Assembly: GCA_946887105.1 (NCBI GenBank)
Contig: CAMPKJ010000003.1
Coordinates: 1 to 59,338 of the forward strand
Source: an uncultured Acidobacteriota bacterium
Lineage (GTDB): Bacteria > Acidobacteriota > Thermoanaerobaculia > Gp7-AA8
Direction: 5' to 3'
Length of the DNA: 59,338 nt
Shown here: in pieces, positions 1 through 6,881 of the stretch
How positions within the stretch are numbered: the first letter of the stretch is position 1
Layout: every line of letters begins with the position of its first letter
The notes under the pieces: generated by a model
Database searches by the model: none
Told to the model about the DNA's origin: nothing
The model's input: only the letters and a program-made list of their open reading frames with translations
Made by a program: the position numbers and the translations under genes

Positions 1-1137
1 GTCGACGACCGGGTCGCCGAGATCGCTGGTGTCGAAACCGACGCTGCCGACGCCGACGTAGCCGATGCCGTAGAGCGTGTTCCAGTACAGCGGTCCGAGC
101 TTGTAGCTCTTGTTGCGGAAGATCGGCACGAACAGCTCGTTGGTCATGTGGATCTCGTGCGTGCCGATCTCCGCCTCGCCCGACGAGATCGACTTCAGCG
201 CCTCGCGGCCGCCGAGGCGGAACAGCTCGTACTGCGGGACATCGAAGAGCTCCCATTCCGGCGTCGGATCGAGGACGCCGTCGCCATCGCGATCGCGCGG
301 TTCGGGAGTGGGATCGACTTCGTCGCGCGCGAGGAACGTGCCGACGTGCAGGCGCGTGAAAACGAACGACGTCGGCGTGAGATCGAAGCGGCGCAGTCCT
401 TCCGCCTCGAACTTCGTGTACGTGTAATCGCCCGTGGCCACGGTGAAGGACTGCGTGACGGCGGCCGCGAGGCCGGTGCGCTGCGGACCGATGTCGCGGA
501 ACGCGGTCAGCACGGGAGTGATGCGGCCGCGCTGCTCGCCGGCGATCGCGTTCATCCGTTCGTCGAACTGCGTCCCGTACTGATAGGCGATCTTCGTGTA
601 GATGTTGTTCTTGCGATTGTCGGGACGATCGGTATCGCCGAACGTCAGCCGGTCATCCTGCAGAAGAAAAAAGTACCGGTTGCTGTAGTCCTTCGGCACG
701 CCTACCAGCAGCAGTCCGCCGCGCACGCGCTCGAACTCCTTCTCGCTGTCGGAGGCGATGTCGGGGAACTCGATGGAATCGAATACGCCGAGGCGATACG
801 TGTAATTGCGCGCGTAGTACTTGTAGCGGAGGAACGTGGAGATGTCGCCGTTGACGAACTCGTAGTCGATCTGGCTTTCGAACAGCACGTTACGGATGAG
901 CTTGCGTAGACGGATGCTCGCCTCGCCTTCGGGCAGGTAGATGTTGACCGAAGGAAGCGAGTCGCGACGCTCGTACGCAGCGCTGGCGGCGTCGGAAAGC
1001 ACGCCGGGAGCGGTGGTCGCGGGGGTTGTTTGCGGTTCGGGTGGAGGTGGCGGCGGGACCGGTTCAGCCTGCTGTGCCGCAACGGTCAGGGTCGTAAGAA
1101 TTACCGCAAACGCAAGCATCAGTGGTCGTCGGAACAT
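1..1137 (-). CDS. Omp85/BamA-like outer-membrane barrel protein (partial)
   Basis: The reading frame is open from an ATG at 1137 to the window edge, so only the first 379 residues are visible and the C-terminus is missing. It starts with a signal peptide (MFRRPLMLAFAVILTTLTVA, cut near AAQQA) and a proline-rich stretch. The body is rich in alternating hydrophobic and aromatic residues, as in beta-barrels. Near residues 315-345 is LFRLGGREALKS followed by a strand ending in ELFVPIF, which resembles the LGG-x-x-x-LRG loop and following strand of the Omp85/D15 surface-antigen barrel. That similarity is by eye only. A calcium-binding-like DRDGDG sits near residue 290. It is probably an outer-membrane protein, divergent from the ompA-like gene at 1318. 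Another barrel family is possible. Confidence 0.6.
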   Translation of the reverse strand, partial: MFRRPLMLAFAVILTTLTVAAQQAEPVPPPPPPEPQTTPATTAPGVLSDAASAAYERRDSLPSVNIYLPEGEASIRLRKLIRNVLFESQIDYEFVNGDISTFLRYKYYARNYTYRLGVFDSIEFPDIASDSEKEFERVRGGLLLVGVPKDYSNRYFFLLQDDRLTFGDTDRPDNRKNNIYTKIAYQYGTQFDERMNAIAGEQRGRITPVLTAFRDIGPQRTGLAAAVTQSFTVATGDYTYTKFEAEGLRRFDLTPTSFVFTRLHVGTFLARDEVDPTPEPRDRDGDGVLDPTPEWELFDVPQYELFRLGGREALKSISSGEAEIGTHEIHMTNELFVPIFRNKSYKLGPLYWNTLYGIGYVGVGSVGFDTSDLGDPVVD

Positions 1138-1168
1138 GATCGGAACCGGTCCTTCTCCGGGTGGCACA

Positions 1169-1198
1169 GTTATAACGCGACACTCAAGCTATGGTAAA
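1169..1198 (-). promoter_or_regulatory. candidate sigma70-type promoter of the barrel gene
   Basis: On the minus strand TTTACC (1193-1198) and TATAAC (1169-1174) are separated by 18 bases, about 30 bases before the ATG at 1137. The -10 matches consensus at 5 of 6 positions and the -35 at 4 of 6. No experimental support. Confidence 0.35.
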
Positions 1199-1317
1199 GT
1201 CAAGCACTTGAGGCCTTTACGGAAAAGCGCCTCGGGGACTCTGGCACACGTTTTGTAGCTGCGCGGCCACTGTAAGACAGGACCATGACCGTGCTTAGCA
1301 GTTTTAGGAGGTGTATT

Positions 1318-2754
1318 TTGTTGCGTAACCAGCATCGGCTGCTGATTCCCCTGCTGTGCTTCACCCTCTTCGCCACCGTCATCTCGGCGCAGGAGATCAC
1401 CCGCGAAGACCAGATCCGATTCTTCGCCCCCACGCATTCGGGCCAGACCGGACTGTTCGATACTGTGACCGCGGACACCCTTCGTCAAGGGGACTGGTCC
1501 TTCGGGGTGTACTTCAATGATTGGGATCTGACCGCGGGCGAGGCCCGCGATCTCGCGCCACCCTCCGCGCGTGAGTATCAGGATCTCAGCTACGACCTCT
1601 ATCGCCTCAGCGCTTCGATCGGCGTCGGTCTGACCGACCGGTGGGAGATCAGCGCGATGATTCCGTGGGATCGCATCGTCAGCAATGGCGGCGACCGCGT
1701 CGGATTCATCAACGGAGCGTTCCACGCGGGCGAGTTCACCGAGACCGGTCTCGGCGCCGTCCGCCTGGCCACGAAGTTCGGCCTCGGCGCAGTGGACAAT
1801 CCGACGCGTTTCGCCCTGTCGGCGTTCGTCGACCTGCCCACCGGCGATGACGACACCGGCATCGCCACCGGCGGCACCGACTTCGGCGTCGGCGCGCACC
1901 TCACGCGCGGCATCGGCAGCATCTCGGGAACGTACGTCGCGCGCGGTGACCGCGAGGACGACGATCCGATCGATGCCTTCGGCGATGTTTCAATCGCAAA
2001 CGAATTCCACCTCGACGCCGGTCTGAACGTTCCGGTGTCGCTCTTCGGCACGACGAACTGGATCAGCGAAGTGAACACCGTCTGGTACACGGGCGGCGAT
2101 CGCACTCCGGACAACCCGATCTTCCTCGTCACCGGCCTCCGTCACTGGTTCGGGACCAGCGGCTGGTCGCTCAGCGCCGGCGCGCGCTGGAACATCGCCA
2201 AGTTCCTCGACAACAACGACGAGTGCCGCTTCACGGAGCTCGACGACTGCGCCCTCTCGGGCCTGGTCGGACTGACCTTCGCACCGGTGGCGTTCGCCGC
2301 AGTGGTCCCGCCTCCTGCCGCACCGGCACCGCTTCCGGAACCGCCGCCGGCACCGGCACCTGCTCCTGTCCCGCCGCCGGCAGAGCCGGTCGCGCCGCCG
2401 CGCCAGCCCACCGAGCTCCGTACGGACGAGATCCACTTCGAGCCGGGCTCCGCGCGTCTCACGAACATCGCCAAGGCCATCCTCGACGAGGTTGCGCTCC
2501 GCATGAAGCAGGAGCCCTCCGCGACGGCGCTGGTCATCGGCTACACCGACGATCGTGAGAACACCGGTCCGAACGCCGATCTCGATCGCCGCCGTGCCGA
2601 AGCCGTGCGCGACTACCTGGTGACGCGCCATGGCATCGACCCGTCGCGCATCACCGTCGAAGGCCGCGGCACCTCCGATCCGGTCGGCGACAACGCCACC
2701 GCGGAAGGCCGTCTGCGCAACCGCCGCGTGGTGATCCGTCTCATCCTCCCGTAA
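1318..2754 (+). CDS. OmpA-family outer-membrane protein
   Basis: Secreted protein of 478 residues. I chose the TTG at 1318 because AGGAGG lies at 1306-1311, six bases upstream, and this start gives a clean signal peptide (LRNQHRLLIPLLCFTLFATVISA, shown here in part; cut before QEITRED). An in-frame ATG at 1285 would only add residues ahead of the signal. Residues about 30-320 look like a porin-type beta-barrel. A Pro/Ala-rich linker covers about 325-363. Residues 365-478 are an OmpA C-terminal peptidoglycan-binding domain: the family's TD-x-x-x-x-x-N-x-x-L-x-x-x-R-A pattern is visible as YTDDRENTGPNADLDRRRAE, and the end is NRRVVIRL. It should tether the outer membrane to the cell wall. A strong terminator follows. 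Confidence 0.9.
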   Translation: MLRNQHRLLIPLLCFTLFATVISAQEITREDQIRFFAPTHSGQTGLFDTVTADTLRQGDWSFGVYFNDWDLTAGEARDLAPPSAREYQDLSYDLYRLSASIGVGLTDRWEISAMIPWDRIVSNGGDRVGFINGAFHAGEFTETGLGAVRLATKFGLGAVDNPTRFALSAFVDLPTGDDDTGIATGGTDFGVGAHLTRGIGSISGTYVARGDREDDDPIDAFGDVSIANEFHLDAGLNVPVSLFGTTNWISEVNTVWYTGGDRTPDNPIFLVTGLRHWFGTSGWSLSAGARWNIAKFLDNNDECRFTELDDCALSGLVGLTFAPVAFAAVVPPPAAPAPLPEPPPAPAPAPVPPPAEPVAPPRQPTELRTDEIHFEPGSARLTNIAKAILDEVALRMKQEPSATALVIGYTDDRENTGPNADLDRRRAEAVRDYLVTRHGIDPSRITVEGRGTSDPVGDNATAEGRLRNRRVVIRLILP

Positions 2755-2776
2755 GTCTTGACCAGCCACTGAACGA

Positions 2777-2812
2777 CGCCTCCGCGGATCGAACCGCGGG
2801 GGCGTTTTTTTT
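2777..2812 (+). terminator. rho-independent terminator after the ompA-like gene
   Basis: An 11-bp stem, CGCCTCCGCGG with CCGCGGGGGCG (one G-T pair), has a 6-base loop ATCGAA and is followed directly by eight T residues. It lies 22 bases after the stop codon and ends 17 bases before the next gene, separating the two transcription units. Confidence 0.92.
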
Positions 2813-2829
2813 GCTGTACACGGAGAGCC

Positions 2830-5049
2830 ATGCGCCGTCTTGTTTTTCCTCTCTCTCTTCTTCTGATTTCCGCCTGTGCCGCGACCACGCCGCCGTCCCC
2901 GCAGACGCCGGCACCGGCGCAATCCACTCCGGTCGAGCAGGCAGCGCCGGTGCGCTCCACGAACGCGCTGACGCCGGTCGCCTCGATGCCGCGCACGATT
3001 GCCGAGCCCCGCATCCGGGTGGGCCTGCTCAGCGATCAGTCGACGGTGTCGTTTCCGCGCACGGCGGACGGCTACTACCTCGTCACCGACAAGGGTCCGT
3101 CGCTGCTCAAGCGCGGCTTCACGGCCACCGCACCGCTCGCGAACGCGCCGGTGCGATACGCGGTGCAGGTCAGTGCGATCTCCGATCAGTCCAGCGCGCA
3201 GGCGCTGGTGGAGAAGATCCGCAGCGAGACCGGCCTGCGCGTCGACACGGTCTTCGACGTCGCGAACGGGCAGTACAAAGTGATCGCGGGCGACTTCGAG
3301 TCCTCGGAGGCCGCGACGCCGGAGCGGACCAGGCTCATCGAGCGCGGCTACGGCAAGGACCTGATGATCGTGCGGCGTCCTTCCGATCAGCAGTTCGAGA
3401 AGCGGATCACCATCGTCGACGACGAAGGCGATCGCGCCACGTTCGACGGTCCTTCTCTCACCGTCATGCCCGCGACGTCGGAAACGATCCTGGTCGACAA
3501 GCAACCGTATCGCTCCGCGGCCCGGCTGTTCATCAACGCGCGCGGCCTGATCAACGTGATCAATGAGATCAATTTCGAGGAGTACCTGTACGGCGTCGTG
3601 CCGTCCGAGATGGGACCGGCGATCTACGACGAAGTGGAGGCGCTGAAGGCGCAGGCGGTGGCCGCGCGCACGTACGCGTTCCGCAATCTGAAACAGTTCG
3701 AGAGCGAGGGCTACGACATCTGTCCCGGCCCCGCGTGCCAGGCGTACAAGGGTTTCTCCGTCGAGCACGAGCTCTCGACGCGCGCGGTGCGCGAGACCGC
3801 GGGGCTGATCGTCACGTCCGGCGGACAGGCGGTGGACACGCTGTACAGCGCCACGTGCGGCGGCGAGACCAGCGACGTCGCGACGATGTTTCCCGGACGC
3901 AACGACGCGCATCTGAAGCGCGTGAGCTGCGTCGAACTGGAGATGCAGTCGATTGCCGGCCGCGCGAATAGCGGTCTGCTCGGCGAGGAAGACGTCGACG
4001 CGCGACTGTTCGCGACGCTCGCCAACATCCCCGAGAGCTCGTCGAGCTGGAGCGCGCGCGAAGTCGCCGGCGCCACCGTTGCGGCGATGAAGCTCGCCGG
4101 CTGGACGGAGATGAACCAGCCGCTGCCTGGATCATCGCGGCGCGGCGATGTGCTCGAGTACCTCGCCGCGATGATGGGACTCGATCGCGCGGGACAGACG
4201 CTGACCATGCCGGAGGACCGGCGCTACTTTTTCCCGCAGACCGCGAATGCCGAGGGGGTGCCGTATCTCGTGGCGTCGTTCCTCACGAAATACGGCATCG
4301 AGCCGACGCAGTACGTCGACCGCGTCTCGCTCGCCGCGCCGATGCCGCGGCACGAGCTGTACGCGCTGCTGTTGTCGTGGGTGCGGGAGCACAACGTGCT
4401 CACGAATGCCGAGGGAAAGATCCTCACCATCGACGGCCGCCGGGTGACCTTGAAGGCCAAAGGCGAAACGTCCGCGTATACGCTGCCCGCGAACATCCCC
4501 ATCTTCCGCAAGCTCGGCGATCGCTTTCAGGAGTACACCAACGTGCCGGTGCTGATCGGCGATCGCATGACCATCGTGCTGTCGCCCGGGAAGACGGCGG
4601 TCGCGGCGATCGTGCAGGCCAACTACGACGGCGCATCGTTCGACCGCACCTCCAGCTTCGCCAACTGGACGCGCAGCTACCGCGCCGACGAGCTCGTGCC
4701 GGCGATCAACCGCCGCCAGCCGATCACGCAGCTGCTCGACATCCGCCCGGTGACCATCGACGCCGCCAAACGCATCGCGGAGATGGAGTTCACCGCCGAG
4801 GGCGGCCGCAAGTTCACGCTGCGCGGCCTGCCCATCCGCTGGTCGCTCAACGTTCCCGACAATCTCTTCGTTTATGACAAGACCCGCGATCCCGACGGCG
4901 TCGACCGCTACACGTTCTACGGGAAAGGGTGGGGACACGGAACCGGCATGTGCCAGGTCGGCGCATACGGGATGGCCTTTCGCGGATGGACGTTCGATCG
5001 CATCCTGCGGCATTACTACACGGCGGTGGAGGTGACGAGGATGCGGTAG
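2830..5049 (+). CDS. SPOR and SpoIID/LytB-domain lipoprotein
   Basis: Lipoprotein of 739 residues. The N-terminus is a lipoprotein signal with lipobox ISAC, cysteine 16. Residues about 107-183 form a SPOR domain (starting YAVQVSAISDQSSAQALVEK), which binds denuded glycan in septal peptidoglycan. A SpoIID/LytB region begins near residue 245 with INFEEYLYGVVPSEM and runs through ALKAQAVAARTYA. The conserved end motif is GWGHGTGMCQVGAYGMAF near 700, followed by ILRHYY. The SpoIID family includes lytic transglycosylases acting on denuded glycan. About 400 residues separate the two SpoIID blocks, longer than in Bacillus SpoIID, so there is probably an inserted domain. GGAGA precedes the ATG. Likely role: envelope or septum remodelling. 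Confidence 0.85.
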   Translation: MRRLVFPLSLLLISACAATTPPSPQTPAPAQSTPVEQAAPVRSTNALTPVASMPRTIAEPRIRVGLLSDQSTVSFPRTADGYYLVTDKGPSLLKRGFTATAPLANAPVRYAVQVSAISDQSSAQALVEKIRSETGLRVDTVFDVANGQYKVIAGDFESSEAATPERTRLIERGYGKDLMIVRRPSDQQFEKRITIVDDEGDRATFDGPSLTVMPATSETILVDKQPYRSAARLFINARGLINVINEINFEEYLYGVVPSEMGPAIYDEVEALKAQAVAARTYAFRNLKQFESEGYDICPGPACQAYKGFSVEHELSTRAVRETAGLIVTSGGQAVDTLYSATCGGETSDVATMFPGRNDAHLKRVSCVELEMQSIAGRANSGLLGEEDVDARLFATLANIPESSSSWSAREVAGATVAAMKLAGWTEMNQPLPGSSRRGDVLEYLAAMMGLDRAGQTLTMPEDRRYFFPQTANAEGVPYLVASFLTKYGIEPTQYVDRVSLAAPMPRHELYALLLSWVREHNVLTNAEGKILTIDGRRVTLKAKGETSAYTLPANIPIFRKLGDRFQEYTNVPVLIGDRMTIVLSPGKTAVAAIVQANYDGASFDRTSSFANWTRSYRADELVPAINRRQPITQLLDIRPVTIDAAKRIAEMEFTAEGGRKFTLRGLPIRWSLNVPDNLFVYDKTRDPDGVDRYTFYGKGWGHGTGMCQVGAYGMAFRGWTFDRILRHYYTAVEVTRMR

Positions 5050-5066
5050 CGCGCAGCGCGCGCTAC
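5046..5066. other. hairpin spanning two convergent stop codons
   Basis: GTAGCGCGC, loop AGC, GCGCGCTAC: a perfect 9-bp stem. The TAG in the left arm (5047-5049) is the stop of the SpoIID gene. The CTA in the right arm (5063-5065) is the minus-strand TAG of the FHA-linked frame. No T-run follows on either strand, so this is not a classical terminator. The same design recurs at 33868-33882. Confidence 0.7.
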
Positions 5067-5917
5067 GGCTCCCGTCCCAACACCAGCGTCGCCAGCGCCA
5101 CCGCCACGCGTCGATCCAGCGCATCATTCGTCAGCTCGAGCACGTCCACGTCGCCGTGGGCGTCGGGGCGGCGGATGATGCGGCCGATGTCGATGCCGCC
5201 GGATTCGATCAGGAAGTTCGTTTCGTAGCGGCGGTTGAATTTTCCGAGCACCTTGCGGCGCATCGCGCGCGACCACGACTCTTCCTTCGCCTCCGCGAGC
5301 AGGCGGCCTTCCTGATAGATCATCCAGCGATGGCGGCCGAGGCGGGCGAACGCGCCTTTGCGGACCTCGGCGAGCGGCGTGCCGTTCGGTGCCGCGATGA
5401 CGTAGCTCGTGCCGGGATGCGTGGCGCGCTGCGAGATCGTCAGCGCGGGATGGTGCTCGTCGTAGAGCGTCACGTTGACGTGCGGCACGAGCATGGCGAT
5501 GAAGAACGCGAAGAGGAGTGTCAGCCCGAGCGCGGCAATCGCGCGCACCGGCGATCCTTCCGCGAACAGGAACAGCACCGCCGCGAGGCCGGCCAGCGAC
5601 ACGATGGCCGAGACCAGCGCCGCCACGATTCCGACCACGCTCGCGAAGCTGCGGTACGAGAGCAGGATCTGTCCCTGATCGCTGCGGATGTTCGCCACCT
5701 CGCCCGCGCGCAGGCCGGTGGTGAAGCGATAGCGGGTGTGGGAAAACGGGCCGGGCGCGGGAGGCCCGGTTGGAGGAACGTACGCGGGATTGGTATCGAG
5801 CTTCGGCGGTTTTGGCGCGGGTGGTTTCGGGGCCGGCGGCGGCGGAGGAGGCAGTGGTTCGGTCGGCGGCTCGTGCTCGCCGTCCGCGGGCTCAGGAACC
5901 GGCGTCGCTACTCCGCT
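5063..5917 (-). CDS. membrane and C-terminal domain of the FHA protein, reached by -1 frameshift
   Basis: This stretch of about 284 codons has no sensible start of its own. It continues the FHA gene if the ribosome or polymerase slips by -1 on the A10 run at 5917-5926. It begins SGVATPVPEPADGE, runs through a Pro-rich linker, then has two adjacent hydrophobic segments (FASVVGIVAALVSAIVSLAG and ALGLTLLFAFFIAMLV). The C-terminal region of about 130 residues has RYETNFLIESGGIDIGRI and LDRRVAVALATLV, loosely like the scramblase/LURP-one (tubby-like) fold. That family guess is weak. Joined to the upstream part it would give a 439-residue FHA protein anchored in the membrane. A plain homopolymer indel (real mutation or assembly error) is the main alternative. 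Confidence 0.7.
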   Translation of the reverse strand, partial: SGVATPVPEPADGEHEPPTEPLPPPPPPAPKPPAPKPPKLDTNPAYVPPTGPPAPGPFSHTRYRFTTGLRAGEVANIRSDQGQILLSYRSFASVVGIVAALVSAIVSLAGLAAVLFLFAEGSPVRAIAALGLTLLFAFFIAMLVPHVNVTLYDEHHPALTISQRATHPGTSYVIAAPNGTPLAEVRKGAFARLGRHRWMIYQEGRLLAEAKEESWSRAMRRKVLGKFNRRYETNFLIESGGIDIGRIIRRPDAHGDVDVLELTNDALDRRVAVALATLVLGREP

Positions 5918-6381
5918 TTTTTTTTTAGCTCGGAGGGATCGAGCTTCTCGTGCGGAACCGTGGAGAGGTTCACTCGTTCCAGCGTCGACGTCGGCAGCAT
6001 GGCGCTGAGGTCTTCGGTGGGTGGCGAAGGCGAGGGCTGGTCGAACGGCTCCGCCGCGGCGGCCATCGGCGCGGCTTCCGACTCGGTGGGCAGTTCCTCG
6101 GAGAACCTGCCGTACGTGTTGCCCATGCGCAAGCGCGCGCCGTGCGTCAGCGGCGCAACGCGCACGCGCTTCCCGTTCACATACGTGCCGTTCGCGCTGG
6201 CGAGATCGTGCAGGACGAAGAACCCACGCTCGAAGACGATCTCGCCGTGATGCCGCGAGACTTTCGGATCGCGCAGGATGATGTCGTTGCCGGGGTCCCG
6301 ACCGAGAGTGAACGGACGATGAGTCTGCAACCGGTAGCTTTTCTCCGCGCCGTCGAGGCCGACGAAGAAGATCTTGGCCAT
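5908..6381 (-). CDS. FHA-domain protein (zero-frame product, 157 residues)
   Basis: Forkhead-associated domain at residues about 22-95, a phosphothreonine-binding module. The conserved residues are all present: GR at 27-28, SRHH at 43-46, and NGT at 64-66 in ASANGTYVNG. A 60-residue acidic, Pro/Ser-rich tail follows and ends in LKKKAE at a TAG. The three lysine codons and the last A of the preceding CTA form the A10 run, and the stop is only six bases beyond it. In the -1 frame the reading continues for another 284 codons into a membrane domain. So a short soluble protein and a long membrane-bound one could be made from one gene. The gene is divergent from padR and convergent with the SpoIID lipoprotein. 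Confidence 0.85.
   Translation of the reverse strand: MAKIFFVGLDGAEKSYRLQTHRPFTLGRDPGNDIILRDPKVSRHHGEIVFERGFFVLHDLASANGTYVNGKRVRVAPLTHGARLRMGNTYGRFSEELPTESEAAPMAAAAEPFDQPSPSPPTEDLSAMLPTSTLERVNLSTVPHEKLDPSELKKKAE
5917..5926 (-). other. A10 slippery run inside the FHA gene
   Basis: On the minus strand the frame reads CTA AAA AAA AAA GCG GAG TAG. Ten A residues in a row in GC-rich coding sequence are striking, and this is the longest single-base run I noticed in the window. The last seven form A-AAA-AAA in the zero frame. A slip of one base changes the next codons to AGC GGA GTA GCG and bypasses the stop. Confidence 0.7.
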
Positions 6382-6440
6382 TCGCGGGCGATTCTAGCCT
6401 ACTTGCCGGTCCCGTCCGAGGTCCCCGGCGAATCACCCCG

Positions 6441-6470
6441 TTGACTGTTCGATGGAACCGGTACTACGCT
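6441..6470 (+). promoter_or_regulatory. candidate promoter of padR-ADOP operon
   Basis: TTGACT (6441-6446), an 18-base spacer and TACGCT (6465-6470) lie about 70 bases before the padR start, just ahead of the 15-bp tandem repeats. The -35 matches consensus at 5 of 6 positions, the -10 less well. Confidence 0.4.
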
Positions 6471-6477
6471 ATATGTC

Positions 6478-6537
6478 GAAGGTTGATGCAACGAAGGTTG
6501 ATGCAACGAAGGTCGATGTAACGAAGGCTGAGGTAAG
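6478..6537 (+). repeat. four 15-bp tandem repeats in the padR leader
   Basis: Two exact copies of GAAGGTTGATGCAAC (6478-6492, 6493-6507), a third with two changes (6508-6522) and a degenerate fourth (6523-6537). They end five bases before the padR ATG. Each unit carries GAAGG, so the array presents repeated Shine-Dalgarno-like cores. PadR proteins usually bind palindromes, and these direct repeats are not palindromic. Confidence 0.8.
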
Positions 6538-6542
6538 GCAAG

Positions 6543-6878
6543 ATGACGTCTTCTCGATTTCCCATTCCGCAAGGCACGCTCGACATGCTGATTCTGCGCA
6601 TCCTGACGATCGAGCCCGCTCATGGCTATGCCATCGCGCGACGGATCCAGCAGATCTCCCGTGAGGTTCTGCGCGTCAACCAGGGCTCGTTGTATCCGGC
6701 GCTGCACCGCCTCGAAGAGAAAGGCTGGTTGAAATCGGAGTGGCGCCAATCGGAAACAGGCCGCGAGGCCAAGTTCTATTCGATCACCCGCGCGGGCCGC
6801 ACGCAGCTGGCCGTCGAGAAGACAACCTGGGACCAGCTGGCGGCGTCGGTCCGGTTGATCTTCAACGAGGGAGACTAA
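6543..6878 (+). CDS. PadR-family transcriptional regulator
   Basis: A 111-residue PadR winged-helix repressor. The start PIPQGTLDMLILRIL and the recognition region VNQGSLYPALHRLEEKGWLKSEW are diagnostic, and the wing follows as REAKFYSITRAGRTQL. It is three bases upstream of the ADOP permease gene, the usual arrangement in Acidobacteriota, where the regulator probably controls its own operon. The ATG at 6543 puts the conserved QGTLD motif at the usual distance. The in-frame leader has no better start. The 15-bp repeats in front may be part of its control. Confidence 0.93.
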   Translation: MTSSRFPIPQGTLDMLILRILTIEPAHGYAIARRIQQISREVLRVNQGSLYPALHRLEEKGWLKSEWRQSETGREAKFYSITRAGRTQLAVEKTTWDQLAASVRLIFNEGD

Positions 6879-6881
6879 GCC

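Noticed and set aside
148..909. 253-codon plus-strand frame
   Set aside because: Antisense shadow of the barrel protein, which has a signal peptide, promoter and sensible composition.
1242..1257. sigma54-like TGGCAC-N5-TTGTA before the ompA-like gene
   Set aside because: The -12 element has GT instead of the near-invariant GC at the right spacing, and no enhancer-binding regulator is near.
1990..3912. 640-codon minus-strand frame over the ompA-like and SpoIID genes
   Set aside because: Antisense to two clear genes and a terminator; composition is Arg-rich shadow.
5929..6436. N-terminal half of the long minus-strand frame ending at 5063
   Set aside because: This part overlaps the FHA domain in another frame and is Arg-rich nonsense; only the part after the A10 run looks like protein.
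6452..6664. 70-codon frame with VDATK repeats
   Set aside because: It is the padR leader repeats translated, then runs out of frame through padR.
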